Counted from the stretch's first letter, positions 9,087-18,880 are shown. The stretch is DNA of 64,000 nucleotides from Bacteroidales bacterium (GCA_017469625.1 JAFUGA010000018.1:62001-126000), one strand, 5' to 3'. Numbers and translations are program-made. The notes: generated by a model from the sequence alone, not told the origin.

Positions 9087-10074
9087 CTTTTTTCTCCTTA
9101 TTAACAACATCTGAAAGGTATTCATCATCTTCTATTTTTTGAATCTTACCTTCGGTGCGTAAATCTATAATTATTCTATCCAAAATACCATTTACAAACA
9201 GCCTACTCTTTTCTGTAGAAAACTCTTTTGCAAGTTCTATGTATTCGTTCAAAGTTACCCTCACAGGAATAGTAGGTGCATAGATAAACTCACTGATAGC
9301 CATCTTTATAAGTATAATATCTATAAAGGCTAATCTATCTCTGTCCCAATTAAGTAACCTTCTTATTATTATAGGTTCGTAATCATCCCAATGTATTATG
9401 GTATTTCTGAATAGGTTGCGTGTATAATCTCTGTCGGACTCTATTTCGTTGTCTATAGTCTTGTCAAAAGGAAGTGGAAGTATTTTATCCTTTCCCTTAT
9501 CCTCTTCCCAATTTCTCAACAATACTATAACTATCTGACAAACATATTCATAATCGTCCTGCCATGTAAAACTCTTGTCTGCTAACTCATCAAAAAAGTT
9601 ACTGTTCTTTATGATGTAGTTCTTAAACATCTGCACAATTATACGTCTATGCTCTTCGTAAGTAACAGACTCTTTTGCCATGTAGTCTTTATAAGAATCA
9701 GAGGTTCTAAAGTGGTCAAAAGTTGCCCTCAATGTAGGTTTCTGGTCGCCCCAATTTATATGCAGTATCTTCATTGTAGATTGCAACTGTTCGCACTCTC
9801 TCATAAGAGAGAACATTGGGTTTTGAACAAAACGCATATTAGGATTTTTTTCTTCTTCTGTAGGCAAGAACTTATTTTTTCCCTCTTCTATTACCTCAAA
9901 TGCAATGTCTTGCATCTCAAAAATAGTGGAAATAAGATATACCTCTAAGTCGTAAAGCTTATCTATATTGGTAAACATATTACTCTCTTCTATAGTCATA
10001 TCTTTCTTATCCCCAATATAGTATGAATACAAAAACTGTAGTACTTTTGACCTTAAAAAATGACGATTCAGCAT
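9070..10074 (-). CDS. nusB: Transcription antitermination factor NusB (long Bacteroidetes form)
   Basis: 334 residues, about twice E. coli NusB: a Bacteroidetes-specific N-terminal region (MLNRHFLRSKVLQFLYSYY...) precedes the NusB domain at about 200-310. That domain is recognised by WDRDRLAFIDIILIKMAISEF, IPVRVTLNEYIELAKEFSTEKS and FVNGILDRI, which match the RNA-binding helical bundle. It works with NusE in antitermination on rRNA operons. First gene of the operon running to coaE; a Bacteroidetes-type promoter box lies 35 bp upstream. Confidence 0.92.
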   Translation of the reverse strand: MLNRHFLRSKVLQFLYSYYIGDKKDMTIEESNMFTNIDKLYDLEVYLISTIFEMQDIAFEVIEEGKNKFLPTEEEKNPNMRFVQNPMFSLMRECEQLQSTMKILHINWGDQKPTLRATFDHFRTSDSYKDYMAKESVTYEEHRRIIVQMFKNYIIKNSNFFDELADKSFTWQDDYEYVCQIVIVLLRNWEEDKGKDKILPLPFDKTIDNEIESDRDYTRNLFRNTIIHWDDYEPIIIRRLLNWDRDRLAFIDIILIKMAISEFIYAPTIPVRVTLNEYIELAKEFSTEKSRLFVNGILDRIIIDLRTEGKIQKIEDDEYLSDVVNKEKKDEQEC

Positions 10075-10108
10075 TTTAATTCTATTTATATTTTAGTTTT
10101 TCAACCTG

Positions 10109-10116
10109 CAAAGATA
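10109..10116 (-). promoter_or_regulatory. Promoter -7 box of the nusB operon
   Basis: On the minus strand the sequence reads TATCTTTG, matching the Bacteroidetes primary-sigma -7 consensus TAnnTTTG. It is about 35 bp before the nusB start codon. No clear -33 box was identified. Confidence 0.6.
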
Positions 10117-10316
10117 AGAAAAAAACACAATATTTACATAAGATTTGCTGAAATTTGATATTATTTTGTAAATTTTAACATATTATTTAAGATAAATTAA
10201 CCAATATTTCATCTATTTTATATTCTATAATCTAAAAATAAAGTCCTATTTTCCTTACTTTTCACCTTGTTTTTATCAATTTTTGATAAAATTTTCTAAT
10301 TTTTCACCCTGCTTCC

Positions 10317-10482
10317 ACGAAACTTTGGTTTAATTTCATTAAATCTCGTTTCACGCTCGCAAAACTTTGTTTTGTTCGTGTGTAACTTCGTTTTAATTTT
10401 CTATCTCTTTGTTTTAATTTCATAGAACTTTGTTTTAGAAATCTCTTTCTTTGTTTTAGAAAATTAAAACAAAGTTTCGTGA
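10317..10482. repeat. 21-bp modular repeat array 2 (8 units)
   Basis: Fills part of the 547-bp gap between nusB (start) and ilvE (stop). Half-sites lie at 10317 (ACGAAAC), 10338, 10359 (GCAAAAC), 10380 (GTGTAAC), 10401 (CTATCTC), 10422 (ATAGAAC), 10443 (CTCTTTC) and 10464 (TTAAAAC), all 21 bp apart. It starts with CACGAAAC and ends with GTTTCGTG, so the ends are inverted. The rest of the gap holds a small hairpin (TTTATCAA/TTGATAAA, about 10272-10290), the ilvE terminator and AT-rich sequence without genes. Confidence 0.85.
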
Positions 10483-10551
10483 AGGTGAAATGAAGTTATA
10501 TTTTGGTGAAAGTATGATGGAAAAAATTTTATTTTGTGTATAATGATAGCA

Positions 10552-10590
10552 GAAAAAAGAAAGGACTTTACCTTTTTACAAGTAAAGTCC
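10552..10590 (-). terminator. Rho-independent terminator of ilvE
   Basis: Perfect 9-bp stem GGACTTTAC / GTAAAGTCC (10563-10571 and 10582-10590). On the minus strand it is followed by a T-rich run, and it sits about 30 bp after the ilvE stop. Confidence 0.85.
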
Positions 10591-10621
10591 AAACAATATG
10601 AAACAATATTATTAAAAAAGT

Positions 10622-11635
10622 TTAGTCTACAAATACGTTCCAATTATGTTTATCTTCTATTTGACCGTCTTGTATTCCCTTCAAAGTTTCATACAATTTT
10701 GTAGAAACAGGTCCTGGTTCTGCACCCCATTTGTAAGTTTTCTTAGTTTCTCTGTCGTATATTTCATTGATAGGAGAAACAACTGCTGCAGTTCCGCATG
10801 CTGCAACTTCTTCAAATTCTGCTAACTCTTCTACAGGGATAGGTCTTCTTTCAACTTTCATTCCTAAATCTTGTGCTATTTGACACAAAGACATATTTGT
10901 GATAGATGGAAGTATAGAAGAACTTTCTGGTGTGCAGTAAGTGTTGTTCTTTATACCGAAGAAGTTTGCTGCTCCTGCTTCATCAATGTATTCATGTGTA
11001 GCAGCGTTAAGATAGATACAGTTTGAATATCCTTCTTTTACAGCTCTTTCACCGCTAACTAAAGATGCAGCATAGTTACCACCGACTTTGTATTTTCCTG
11101 TTCCAAATGGTGCAGCACGGTCATAATCTCTTGCTATTTCAAATTTTACAGGTTTAAAACCAGATTTAAAATATGGTCCTACAGGACAAGCAAATACCAT
11201 GAACAAGTATTCTTTTGCAGGGTGAACTCCTACTTGCGCACCTGTACCTATAAGTATAGGACGAAGATATAAAGATGCTCCGCTTCCGTAAGGTGGAACA
11301 AATTTTTCGTTTAGTTTTACTACTTTTTTACATGCTTCTACAAATAATTCTTCTGGTGGTTCTGCCATAAGAACTCCTTGTGCTGAAGAAATCATACGTC
11401 TTGCGTTTTCATAAGGACGAAACATTCTTATTCTGCCATCTACTCCTCTGAAAGCCTTCATACCTTCAAAAGCAGCCTGTCCATAATGCAAAACAGTAGC
11501 AGCCATATGCATTGTTATCTCTTCTGATGAGGAAACTTCCAATTCTCCCCATTTTCCATCTCTGTAATAACAACGTACATTGTAATCTGTCTTATAGTAG
11601 CCAAATCCAAGACTACCCCATTCTATATTTTCCAT
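10622..11635 (-). CDS. ilvE: Branched-chain amino acid aminotransferase
   Basis: PLP fold-type IV transaminase of valine, leucine and isoleucine with 2-oxoglutarate, 337 residues (normal for the long IlvE group). Visible: HYGQAAFEGMKAFR, GTGKYKVGGNYAASL (PLP Lys region), YIDEAGAANFFGI and the C-terminal EEVAACGTAAVVSPI. Single-gene unit: it has its own terminator (10552-10590) and a TAnnTTTG box about 53 bp upstream. Confidence 0.95.
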   Translation of the reverse strand: MENIEWGSLGFGYYKTDYNVRCYYRDGKWGELEVSSSEEITMHMAATVLHYGQAAFEGMKAFRGVDGRIRMFRPYENARRMISSAQGVLMAEPPEELFVEACKKVVKLNEKFVPPYGSGASLYLRPILIGTGAQVGVHPAKEYLFMVFACPVGPYFKSGFKPVKFEIARDYDRAAPFGTGKYKVGGNYAASLVSGERAVKEGYSNCIYLNAATHEYIDEAGAANFFGIKNNTYCTPESSSILPSITNMSLCQIAQDLGMKVERRPIPVEELAEFEEVAACGTAAVVSPINEIYDRETKKTYKWGAEPGPVSTKLYETLKGIQDGQIEDKHNWNVFVD

Positions 11636-11687
11636 TTTTCTTTTTTTATTTTTAAGATATTATTATGTTTTCAAACTTAATATTTTG

Positions 11688-11695
11688 CAAACTTA
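11688..11695 (-). promoter_or_regulatory. Promoter -7 box of ilvE
   Basis: The minus strand reads TAAGTTTG, a match to TAnnTTTG, about 53 bp upstream of the ilvE start and inside the short truA-ilvE gap. Confidence 0.5.
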
Positions 11696-11728
11696 CACAA
11701 ATTTATTTAATAATAGAATAAAAAAACG

Positions 11729-12496
11729 CTAAAATTTTAATTCCTCGTACTCTATCTCTTCTAAAAACAACGCTTTAGCAGGTGCAGAAGTGCCAGCCTT
11801 TTTTCTGTCTTTTGCCTGTATTATCTCCGCAAAATCATCTGGTGAAATCTTTTGTTTACCCACATCTATAAGAGTGCCAACCAAACTTCTAACCATATTT
11901 CTCAAAAATCTATTCGCTTTTATTGTAAATATAATGTACTCACCCTTCTTTTGCCAATGTGCATACATTATCTTGCAATTATTATTATTTACTTGTGTAT
12001 GCACCTTTGAAAAAGATGTGAAATCTTCATACTGATACATCATCTTTGTAGCAGTATTCATCTTGTCTATATCTAAAGGTACAAAAACCAAGTGCGAAAA
12101 TTCATCATAGAAAGGCTGTTTGTGATGAGTTATATAGTACTTGTATGTGCGTGAAATAGCATCAAAACGAGAGTTAAAATCATTTGCAACCATTTTTATT
12201 CCCAAAAGACGAATATCTGTGTTGAGATAAGAATTCATTTTCTTGAGAAAGCGTGCCAAATCTTCTTTATCCATATATTCAGCATCAAAATGGGCAACAT
12301 ATTTTCTTGCATGTACTCCCGTATCTGTTCGTCCGCAACCATAGATATGAGTTTCTTTTTTCAGAACATCTGAAAAACATTTTTCTAAAGTTTCTTGTAC
12401 AGTTATACTATTTGGTTGCTTTTGCCAACCATGAAAATTCTTACCGTTGTATTGTAGTAACAGAGCATAACGTCTAAGAAAATCTTTCTCTTCCAT
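11729..12496 (-). CDS. truA: tRNA pseudouridine synthase A
   Basis: Modifies U38-U40 in tRNA anticodon arms. About 255 residues from MEEKDFLRRYALLL; the frame is open to 12523, but the start at 12496 matches family length and lies downstream of the promoter box. Key motifs: YALLLQYNGKNFHGWQKQ, GCGRTDTGVHARKYVAHFD with the catalytic Asp in GRTDTGVHA, and FLRNMVRSLVGTLIDVGKQ. Divergently transcribed from the M3 peptidase gene. Confidence 0.95.
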   Translation of the reverse strand: MEEKDFLRRYALLLQYNGKNFHGWQKQPNSITVQETLEKCFSDVLKKETHIYGCGRTDTGVHARKYVAHFDAEYMDKEDLARFLKKMNSYLNTDIRLLGIKMVANDFNSRFDAISRTYKYYITHHKQPFYDEFSHLVFVPLDIDKMNTATKMMYQYEDFTSFSKVHTQVNNNNCKIMYAHWQKKGEYIIFTIKANRFLRNMVRSLVGTLIDVGKQKISPDDFAEIIQAKDRKKAGTSAPAKALFLEEIEYEELKF

Positions 12497-12520
12497 AAAA
12501 TTTAAATAAATTGTGTTTTG

Positions 12521-12528
12521 CAAAGGTA
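12521..12528 (-). promoter_or_regulatory. Promoter -7 box of truA
   Basis: The minus strand reads TACCTTTG (TAnnTTTG), 25 bp before the chosen truA start. This position argues against a start codon at 12523. Confidence 0.55.
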
Positions 12529-12583
12529 TGAAAAAATAATAACAAAAATTATTATGATAAAAGATTTTTCAATTATTTTTGCA

Positions 12584-12591
12584 AAAGGAAT
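12584..12591 (+). promoter_or_regulatory. Promoter -7 box of the M3 peptidase gene
   Basis: TATTTTTG on the plus strand, 15 bp upstream of the ATG at 12607. It is divergent from the truA box 60 bp away. Confidence 0.5.
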
Positions 12592-12606
12592 AAATATTAG
12601 TTTAAA

Positions 12607-14733
12607 ATGAAAAAATCGATTCTTTTAACATCAATGCTTATGACAGCAACATTATTATCAGCACAAATGTCAAAAGAGGAAATGGACAAGATAAAATCCT
12701 CTAATCCTCTTGTTATGAAATGGGTAACACCACAAGAAACACCACCTTTTGATTTAATAAAAGTAACAGATTACAAGCCGGCTGTATATTATGCTATAGA
12801 GAAAGCGAAGTCGGATATAAACGCAATAATAAACAATACTGCCTTGCCTACTTTTGAAAATACAATAGTAAGGTTTGAAGAAAGTGGAAAATTGTTAGAT
12901 AGAGTGTTGGGTATTCTTTTCAATCTGAACGAGGCCTGCACATCTGAACAAATGCAACAAGTAACTCAGGAAATTATGCCTGAACTTACAAAGTACTACA
13001 ACGATGTAAATATGAATCCTCAGTTGTTTGCAAAAATCAAAATCGTGTATGACCAAAGAGATGATTTAAGATTGACAACCGAAGAACGTACTCTTTTGGA
13101 TAAGACTTACAGAAGTTTCATTCAAAACGGTGCTTTGCTTACAGGTAAAGACAGAGAAGAGTATCGTAAAGCAAGCGAAAATTTGAGTATTCTTACATTG
13201 AAATTCAACCAAAACTTATTGAACGACAACAATTCTTACATTCTGAACATTACAGACAAAAAAGATGTGGAGGGAATGCCAGCATACGCCCTTGAAGATG
13301 CAAAACAAGAGGCACAAAACCGCAAAATGAAAGGTTGGGTCTTCACTTTAGACCAGCCGTCTTACGTTTCTCTGATTACATATTGTCCTAATAGAGAATT
13401 GAGAAAAGAAATGTGGAAAGCCTATAACTCAAAATCCAACCACAATGACACAAACGACAACAAGCAAATAATAAAAGATATTGTCAATCTTAGATTGAAG
13501 ATGGCTAATATTTTGGGTTATAAATCTTATGCTGAATATGTGTTGGAGGATAAAATGGCAGAAAATCCTCAAACGGTGAATAAGTTTATAGATGATTTGT
13601 TAGAAACTTCTATGCCTTTTGCAAAGAAAGATTTAGAGCAAGTTCAGAAATATGCAAACGAGCATGGGTTTAATGGAAAATTGGAAAGATGGGATTTTTC
13701 TTATTGGTCAGAAAAATTGCAGAAAGAAAAATATGATATATCTCCTGAATTGCTTAAACCATATTTCAATCTTGAGTATGTAAAGAATGGTATTTTCAAC
13801 CTTGCAGGCAAACTTTACGGTTTGGAATTCAGAGAAAACAAAAACATACCTGTATATCACGAAGATGTAAAAGTGTATGAGGTTTGGGAAAAGAAATCAA
13901 ACAGATTTATGGCCATACTTTACATGGATTTCTTCCCAAGAGATAACAAGAGAGGTGGAGCATGGATGACTTCTTTCAGAGAAGAAAGCAAGGTAAATGG
14001 AGATGAGATACGCCCTTTGATACAGTTGGTTACCAACTTCTCAAAACCAACAAAAAAGACTCCTTCTTTATTAACATTTGATGAAGTTACAACATTCCTA
14101 CACGAGTTTGGACACTGCTTACACGGTATATTGACAGAATGTACTTTCAAATCTCTTTCAGGTACAAGCGTTGCACACGATTTTGTTGAAGGTATGAGCC
14201 AATTTATGGAGAATTACGCTTACGAGAAAGACTTTTTGGATTTGTTTGCTGTTCATTACAAAACAGGAGATAAAATTCCGCAACAATACATTGACAAAAT
14301 AAAAGCAGCACAACAATACAATGCTGGTTGGCTTTCTATTCGCCAATTGTATTTTGGAAGTTTGGATATGGCTTGGCACAGTATAGAGAAAGCTTTTAAC
14401 GGAGATGTTTTGGATATAGAAAAAATAGCAAGCAACAAATCAGAACTTATGCCTATGGAAAACGGTTGTTGCATGAGTACACAGTTTTCTCATATCTTTG
14501 CAGGAGGTTATGCAGCAGGATATTACGGTTATAAATGGAGCGAAGTAATAGCAGCGGACGCTTGGGCAGCATTTAAAGAAAAAGGAATCTTCAATCCAGA
14601 GGTTTCTTCTTCATTCCGCAAGAACGTACTCGCAAAAGGTGGTAGCAAAAAACCTATGGAACTTTACAAAGCATTCAGAGGACACGAACCAACCAACGAA
14701 GCATTCTTACGTCAGCAAGGATTTATAAAATAA
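12607..14733 (+). CDS. dcp: M3-family peptidyl-dipeptidase (Dcp-like)
   Basis: 708 residues, the size of Dcp/oligopeptidase A-type zinc metallopeptidases. An N-terminal signal peptide (MKKSILLTSMLMTATLLSAQ) indicates export to the periplasm, common for Bacteroidetes Dcp. The active site is TFLHEFGHCLHGIL (HExxH), with the third ligand Glu in the downstream helix DFVEGMSQFMENYA; the terminal region AGGYAAGYYGYKWSEVIAADAW is typical for M3. It removes C-terminal dipeptides from peptides. Followed by a clear terminator. Confidence 0.93.
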   Translation: MKKSILLTSMLMTATLLSAQMSKEEMDKIKSSNPLVMKWVTPQETPPFDLIKVTDYKPAVYYAIEKAKSDINAIINNTALPTFENTIVRFEESGKLLDRVLGILFNLNEACTSEQMQQVTQEIMPELTKYYNDVNMNPQLFAKIKIVYDQRDDLRLTTEERTLLDKTYRSFIQNGALLTGKDREEYRKASENLSILTLKFNQNLLNDNNSYILNITDKKDVEGMPAYALEDAKQEAQNRKMKGWVFTLDQPSYVSLITYCPNRELRKEMWKAYNSKSNHNDTNDNKQIIKDIVNLRLKMANILGYKSYAEYVLEDKMAENPQTVNKFIDDLLETSMPFAKKDLEQVQKYANEHGFNGKLERWDFSYWSEKLQKEKYDISPELLKPYFNLEYVKNGIFNLAGKLYGLEFRENKNIPVYHEDVKVYEVWEKKSNRFMAILYMDFFPRDNKRGGAWMTSFREESKVNGDEIRPLIQLVTNFSKPTKKTPSLLTFDEVTTFLHEFGHCLHGILTECTFKSLSGTSVAHDFVEGMSQFMENYAYEKDFLDLFAVHYKTGDKIPQQYIDKIKAAQQYNAGWLSIRQLYFGSLDMAWHSIEKAFNGDVLDIEKIASNKSELMPMENGCCMSTQFSHIFAGGYAAGYYGYKWSEVIAADAWAAFKEKGIFNPEVSSSFRKNVLAKGGSKKPMELYKAFRGHEPTNEAFLRQQGFIK

Positions 14734-14763
14734 ATTTTTCATAACTAATTCCTTTTATATTCA

Positions 14764-14800
14764 GACTTATTAAGGTTCTTATGCTTTAATAAGTCTTTTT
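14764..14800 (+). terminator. Rho-independent terminator after dcp
   Basis: Perfect 10-bp stem GACTTATTAA / TTAATAAGTC with a 12-nt loop, followed by TTTTTC, 30 bp after the dcp stop. Confidence 0.85.
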
Positions 14801-14919
14801 CTTTTCTTATACCTATATATTATAGTAAAGATTTTCTCACTCTGTGTAGCAAAATCATATTCATTGAAAACACGAACCTTTTATAACTTTCTGATAACAT
14901 TAGACTAAAAACCCCAATT

Positions 14920-15125
14920 CTAAAACAAAGAAAGATTTTTCTAAAACTTTGTTTTAATTTTCTATCTCTTTGTTTTAATTTCACGAAACTTCGTTTTAAA
15001 ATTCTAAAACTTGATTCTAATTTCGTAGAACTTCGTTTTAGAATTCTATATCTTCGTTTTAGAAAATTAGAATCAAGTTCTACGAAAATAAAACTTTGTT
15101 TCGTAAAAGCGAAACGAAGAAAGAA
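14920..15125. repeat. 21-bp modular repeat array 3 (10 units)
   Basis: Ten consecutive units begin at 14920, 14941, 14962, 14983, 15004, 15025, 15046, 15067, 15088 and 15109, with no phase slip. Left half-sites in order: CTAAAAC, CTAAAAC, CTATCTC, ACGAAAC, CTAAAAC, GTAGAAC, CTATATC, TTAGAATC-type, ATAAAAC, GCGAAAC. It sits between the dcp terminator and the cca promoter, outside both transcripts as predicted. The remaining bases of this 453-bp gap (14801-14919) are AT-rich with no feature. Confidence 0.88.
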
Positions 15126-15144
15126 TGAATTAAAAAAAATGTAT

Positions 15145-15152
15145 TATCTTTG
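15145..15152 (+). promoter_or_regulatory. Promoter -7 box of the cca-miaA operon
   Basis: TATCTTTG on the plus strand (exact TAnnTTTG), 34 bp upstream of the cca ATG and just after repeat array 3. Confidence 0.65.
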
Positions 15153-15186
15153 CACAACTTGTTTTTATTGAAAATAAAGAAAAGAT

Positions 15187-16608
15187 ATGAATCTGAAAGA
15201 AAAAATAGATAACGATATTTTTAAACTTGTTGGCAACGTTGCAGATAGTATGAATTTGCAAACTTATGTGGTAGGTGGTTTTGTTAGAGATTTGATAATG
15301 AATAGGAAGAGTACGGATATAGATATAGTAACCATAGGTAGTGGAATAGAACTTGCGAAAAATATTGCTGAACATATACCACACCACAAGAAAGTTTCGG
15401 TGTTCAAAAACTTCGGTACGGCTATGATTCATTACGAGTTAGATGGCAAGGATTGGCAAGTGGAATTTGTAGGAGCAAGAAAAGAATCATACAGAAGAAA
15501 TTCCAGAAAACCTATTGTAGAAAATGGAACATTGGAAGACGACCAAAACAGAAGAGATTTTACTATAAATGCTATGGCTATCTCTCTGAACGAAGGGAGT
15601 TTTGGAGAACTTTTAGACCCTTTTGATGGTTTGGGCGATATACATAAACATATCATTCGCACTCCTTTAGATGCAGATATAACTTTTTCAGATGACCCTC
15701 TAAGAATGCTTCGCTGCATAAGGTTTGCAGCTCAACTTGATTTCTCTATTCTTCCTGAAACTTTTGACGCAATAGTTAGAAACAAAGAACGAATATCTAT
15801 TATTTCACAAGAAAGAATTACTGAAGAGTTGAATAAAATGCTTCTCTCCCCTTTTCCTTCTTTGGCTTTTAAACTATTGGATAGAAGTGGTTTGTTAGAG
15901 ATTATTTTCCCAGAACTTACAGAACTTAAAGGAGTTGAAAGTGTTGGAGAGAAATCTCATAAAGATAATTTCAGACATACTCTTGAGGTTTTGGACAATG
16001 TTGCTAAACAATCCACCAACCTTTATTTGAGGTGGGCGGCTCTTTTACACGATATTGCCAAACCCCAATGCAAAAAATTTGACCAAAAAACAGGATTTTC
16101 TTTTCACGGTCATGAGGTATTGGGTTCAAAGATGGTAGTTAGGATTTTTAAGAAAATGAAACTACCCCTAAACGAAAATATGAAATATGTAAAAAAACTC
16201 GTATTCTTGCACTTACGCCCTATTGCATTGGTTGAAGAAGGGGTTACAGATTCTGCTGTTAGACGTTGTATGTTTGAAGCGGGAGAAGATATTGACGACC
16301 TTATGATATTGTGTCATAGCGATATAACTTCAAAAAATCTTGCCAAGAAAAGTAAATATATTTCCAATCTTGAACTTGTAAAAAATAAGATGAAGGAAAT
16401 AGAAGAAAAAGACAGAATACGCAATTTCAAAGTACCTGTAAGTGGAGAAGATATTATGCAAATTTATTCTCTTTCTCCGTGTAAAACAGTTGGTATTCTG
16501 AAAGATACTATCAAAGATGCTATACTTGATGGCAAGATACCTAACGATAGACAAGCAGCTTTGGATTTGTTGGATAAGGAGGCTGAAAAGTTGGGTCTAA
16601 AAAAATAA
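15187..16608 (+). CDS. cca: CCA tRNA nucleotidyltransferase / poly(A) polymerase family, with HD domain
   Basis: 473 residues. Class II nucleotidyltransferase head: VVGGFVRDLIMNRKSTDIDIV (catalytic DxD), then RRDFTINAMAI and DPLRMLRCIRFAAQLDF, the flexible-loop and head/neck motifs. Residues about 245-370 are an HD domain (WAALLHDIAKPQC, FHGHEVLGSKM), a phosphohydrolase fold often fused to CCA enzymes. Likely adds or repairs the CCA end of tRNAs; a poly(A) polymerase activity cannot be excluded from sequence. miaA starts 5 bp downstream, forming a tRNA-maturation operon. Confidence 0.9.
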   Translation: MNLKEKIDNDIFKLVGNVADSMNLQTYVVGGFVRDLIMNRKSTDIDIVTIGSGIELAKNIAEHIPHHKKVSVFKNFGTAMIHYELDGKDWQVEFVGARKESYRRNSRKPIVENGTLEDDQNRRDFTINAMAISLNEGSFGELLDPFDGLGDIHKHIIRTPLDADITFSDDPLRMLRCIRFAAQLDFSILPETFDAIVRNKERISIISQERITEELNKMLLSPFPSLAFKLLDRSGLLEIIFPELTELKGVESVGEKSHKDNFRHTLEVLDNVAKQSTNLYLRWAALLHDIAKPQCKKFDQKTGFSFHGHEVLGSKMVVRIFKKMKLPLNENMKYVKKLVFLHLRPIALVEEGVTDSAVRRCMFEAGEDIDDLMILCHSDITSKNLAKKSKYISNLELVKNKMKEIEEKDRIRNFKVPVSGEDIMQIYSLSPCKTVGILKDTIKDAILDGKIPNDRQAALDLLDKEAEKLGLKK

Positions 16609-16613
16609 ACGAA

Positions 16614-17501
16614 ATGAAAACTCTCTACATTATAGCAGGACCAACGGCAAGTGGCAAAACATCTTTTGCAATAGAGTTAGCACAAAAACTTAACACAGAG
16701 ATAGTTTCGGCAGACTCAAGGCAAATATTTCAACAGATGAATATAGGTGTTGCACGTCCTACTATAGAGGAGTTGAATAAGGTTAAACATCATTTGATTG
16801 GTGTTTGGAGTATTTTTGATAAGTACAACGTTTCCGTTTATGAAAATCAAGCCGATGAGATTATAAATCAACTATTTCAAAACAAAGATAATGTTGTTTT
16901 ATGTGGTGGTAGCGGGTTGTATATCAACGCTGTAATAAATGGAATAGATGATATGCCTGTGTGCGATGAACAGATAAGATTGCAAATTCAAAACCTATTG
17001 GAAACGAAAGGACTTTCTCATTTGCAAGAACTTCTAAAGGAAAAAGACCCAGAGTATTACGCTATGGCAGATATTCAAAACCAAAGAAGAGTTTCAAGGG
17101 CTTTGGAAGTATGTCTTCAGAGTGGCAAACCCTATTCTATTTTTAGAAATCAGAAGAAAAAAGAAAAGAATTTTCGTGTAAGATTTATTGGTTTAGAGCG
17201 AGATAGAGAGGAACTTATCTTTCGTATAAACAAACGTGTAGATGAGATGATAGATTTAGGACTTGAACAGGAAGCCGTAGAGTTGTACCCGCACAAAGAA
17301 TTACAAGCTTTAAACACAGTAGGATATAAAGAATTTTTTGAATATTTTGATAATAAAATTTCTAAACAACAAGCCATAGAACTCATAAAAATACATACTC
17401 GTCAGTATGCAAAAAGACAGATGACTTGGTTTAGAAAAGAAAAAGATATAGAATGGATAAATCTTTCTAAATCAACAATAAACATAGATGATATATTATG
17501 A
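16614..17501 (+). CDS. miaA: tRNA dimethylallyltransferase
   Basis: Adds the dimethylallyl group to A37 of tRNAs reading UNN codons. 295 residues. P-loop AGPTASGKTSFAIELA; SADSRQIFQQMNIG (tRNA/catalytic Asp-Ser); GGSGLYINAVINGI; QNQRRVSRALEV; and the C-terminal TRQYAKRQMTWFRKE are all diagnostic. It lies between cca (5 bp) and the OmpA-family gene, whose start overlaps its stop by 4 bp. Confidence 0.95.
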   Translation: MKTLYIIAGPTASGKTSFAIELAQKLNTEIVSADSRQIFQQMNIGVARPTIEELNKVKHHLIGVWSIFDKYNVSVYENQADEIINQLFQNKDNVVLCGGSGLYINAVINGIDDMPVCDEQIRLQIQNLLETKGLSHLQELLKEKDPEYYAMADIQNQRRVSRALEVCLQSGKPYSIFRNQKKKEKNFRVRFIGLERDREELIFRINKRVDEMIDLGLEQEAVELYPHKELQALNTVGYKEFFEYFDNKISKQQAIELIKIHTRQYAKRQMTWFRKEKDIEWINLSKSTINIDDIL

Positions 17502-18673
17502 AAACAAAACATTTTTTGATATTAAACTTTTTTATTTTTTGTTTCCTTTTAGTAAAAGGTCAGACAATAAGTTTTGATAATGATTCCAATCTTATCTTTA
17601 ACCCTTCCTTTGAACAGCATCTTTCTTGCCCTCAACGCATTGACCCTTACGGATATATGGACGAACCTGTTGCGTGGTGGCAACCTACAAACGGTTCGGC
17701 AGATTATTATAATAATTGTGGAGGAAAACAATGTCAAGTTCCAAAGAATAAACTTGGATACCAGAATCCAAGAACGGGTGGTAGTATGGTGGGAATTTAT
17801 TGTTCTTTAACTAATTACAGAGAATACATAGAAACAGAACTAAAAGAGAAACTTCAAAAAGGAGAAACTTATCACCTATCCTTTCACGTCAGTCTTAGTG
17901 AATATTCCCCCGAAGCAGTTGCTACAATTGGAGGTCTTTTTACTGAAAAAATGCTTATGGATACTACACGAGGAATGCTTACACTCAACGATATAAAAAC
18001 TCAAAATAACGGAGTAAAACAAAAACTTTCATCTTATTATAAACCACAGGTTGTCAATCCTTTCAACAAAGTTTTGTCCGATACTTTATCTTGGACAAGG
18101 ATAGAGGGAGATTTTGTGGCACAAGGTGGAGAAAAATTTCTCACCATTGGCAATTTCTACCCTGCTGAACAGAGTAACGTTGTCTATGTTCCTGGATTGA
18201 GAAATATTTTGCCAGGTGCGTATTATTATGTTGATGATGTGGAGTTGTATTGTGTTACTTGCGGACAACCAAAACAGATAGGCGATATTTCTATTACGAA
18301 AACAAAGGATAGTGTTGAGTATGTGGTAGGTAGCGTCATCGTTTTGGAAAATATTTTCTTTGATTTTGATAAAAGTGTCTTGCTTCCTCAAAGTTATGTT
18401 GAACTTTACAATCTTATCAACTTGCTGAATTCCAAGCCAAATATGAAGATAGAACTTTCAGGTCATACAGATAACAAGGGAAAAGATAGATACAATATGC
18501 AATTGTCTTTAGACAGGGCGAAAGCTGTTTATGATTATCTTGTGAATTCTGGTATAGACAAGAAAAGATTGAAATTCAAGGGTTACGGAGCAAAACAACC
18601 TATTGCCGATAATAAAACCGAAGAAGGTCGTGCCAAAAATAGACGTGTGGAATTCAAAATCTTAGATATGTAA
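17498..18673 (+). CDS. OmpA-family outer-membrane protein with N-terminal beta-sandwich-like domain
   Basis: 391 residues. Signal peptide at residues 1-22 (FFIFCFLLVKGQ). Residues about 30-255 begin NLIFNPSFEQHLSCPQ and contain WWQPTNGSADYYNNCGG; this region resembles the carbohydrate-binding-like sandwich found before OmpA domains in Bacteroidetes. Residues about 275-390 are the OmpA domain (FDFDKSVLLPQSY, IELSGHTDNKG, GRAKNRRVEFKI). Start overlaps the miaA stop by ATGA, so translation is coupled. Probably anchors to peptidoglycan; the ligand of the first domain is unknown. Confidence 0.85.
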   Translation: MKTKHFLILNFFIFCFLLVKGQTISFDNDSNLIFNPSFEQHLSCPQRIDPYGYMDEPVAWWQPTNGSADYYNNCGGKQCQVPKNKLGYQNPRTGGSMVGIYCSLTNYREYIETELKEKLQKGETYHLSFHVSLSEYSPEAVATIGGLFTEKMLMDTTRGMLTLNDIKTQNNGVKQKLSSYYKPQVVNPFNKVLSDTLSWTRIEGDFVAQGGEKFLTIGNFYPAEQSNVVYVPGLRNILPGAYYYVDDVELYCVTCGQPKQIGDISITKTKDSVEYVVGSVIVLENIFFDFDKSVLLPQSYVELYNLINLLNSKPNMKIELSGHTDNKGKDRYNMQLSLDRAKAVYDYLVNSGIDKKRLKFKGYGAKQPIADNKTEEGRAKNRRVEFKILDM

Positions 18674-18880
18674 AAAAAGAAAAACTTATCCTTTATTTAT
18701 AATTCACCACTCAACACCCCTTTTTCCATAAAACAACACACTAAACTATATTTCAGAATACCCTATCAAAAAACAATCAATCTTCACCTACCCCATTTAA
18801 ACATAACACCTTACATTGTAAAACTTTACTCTAAACATCACAAACACAACATAAATTTTCAAACTCTTCATTCTACTCTC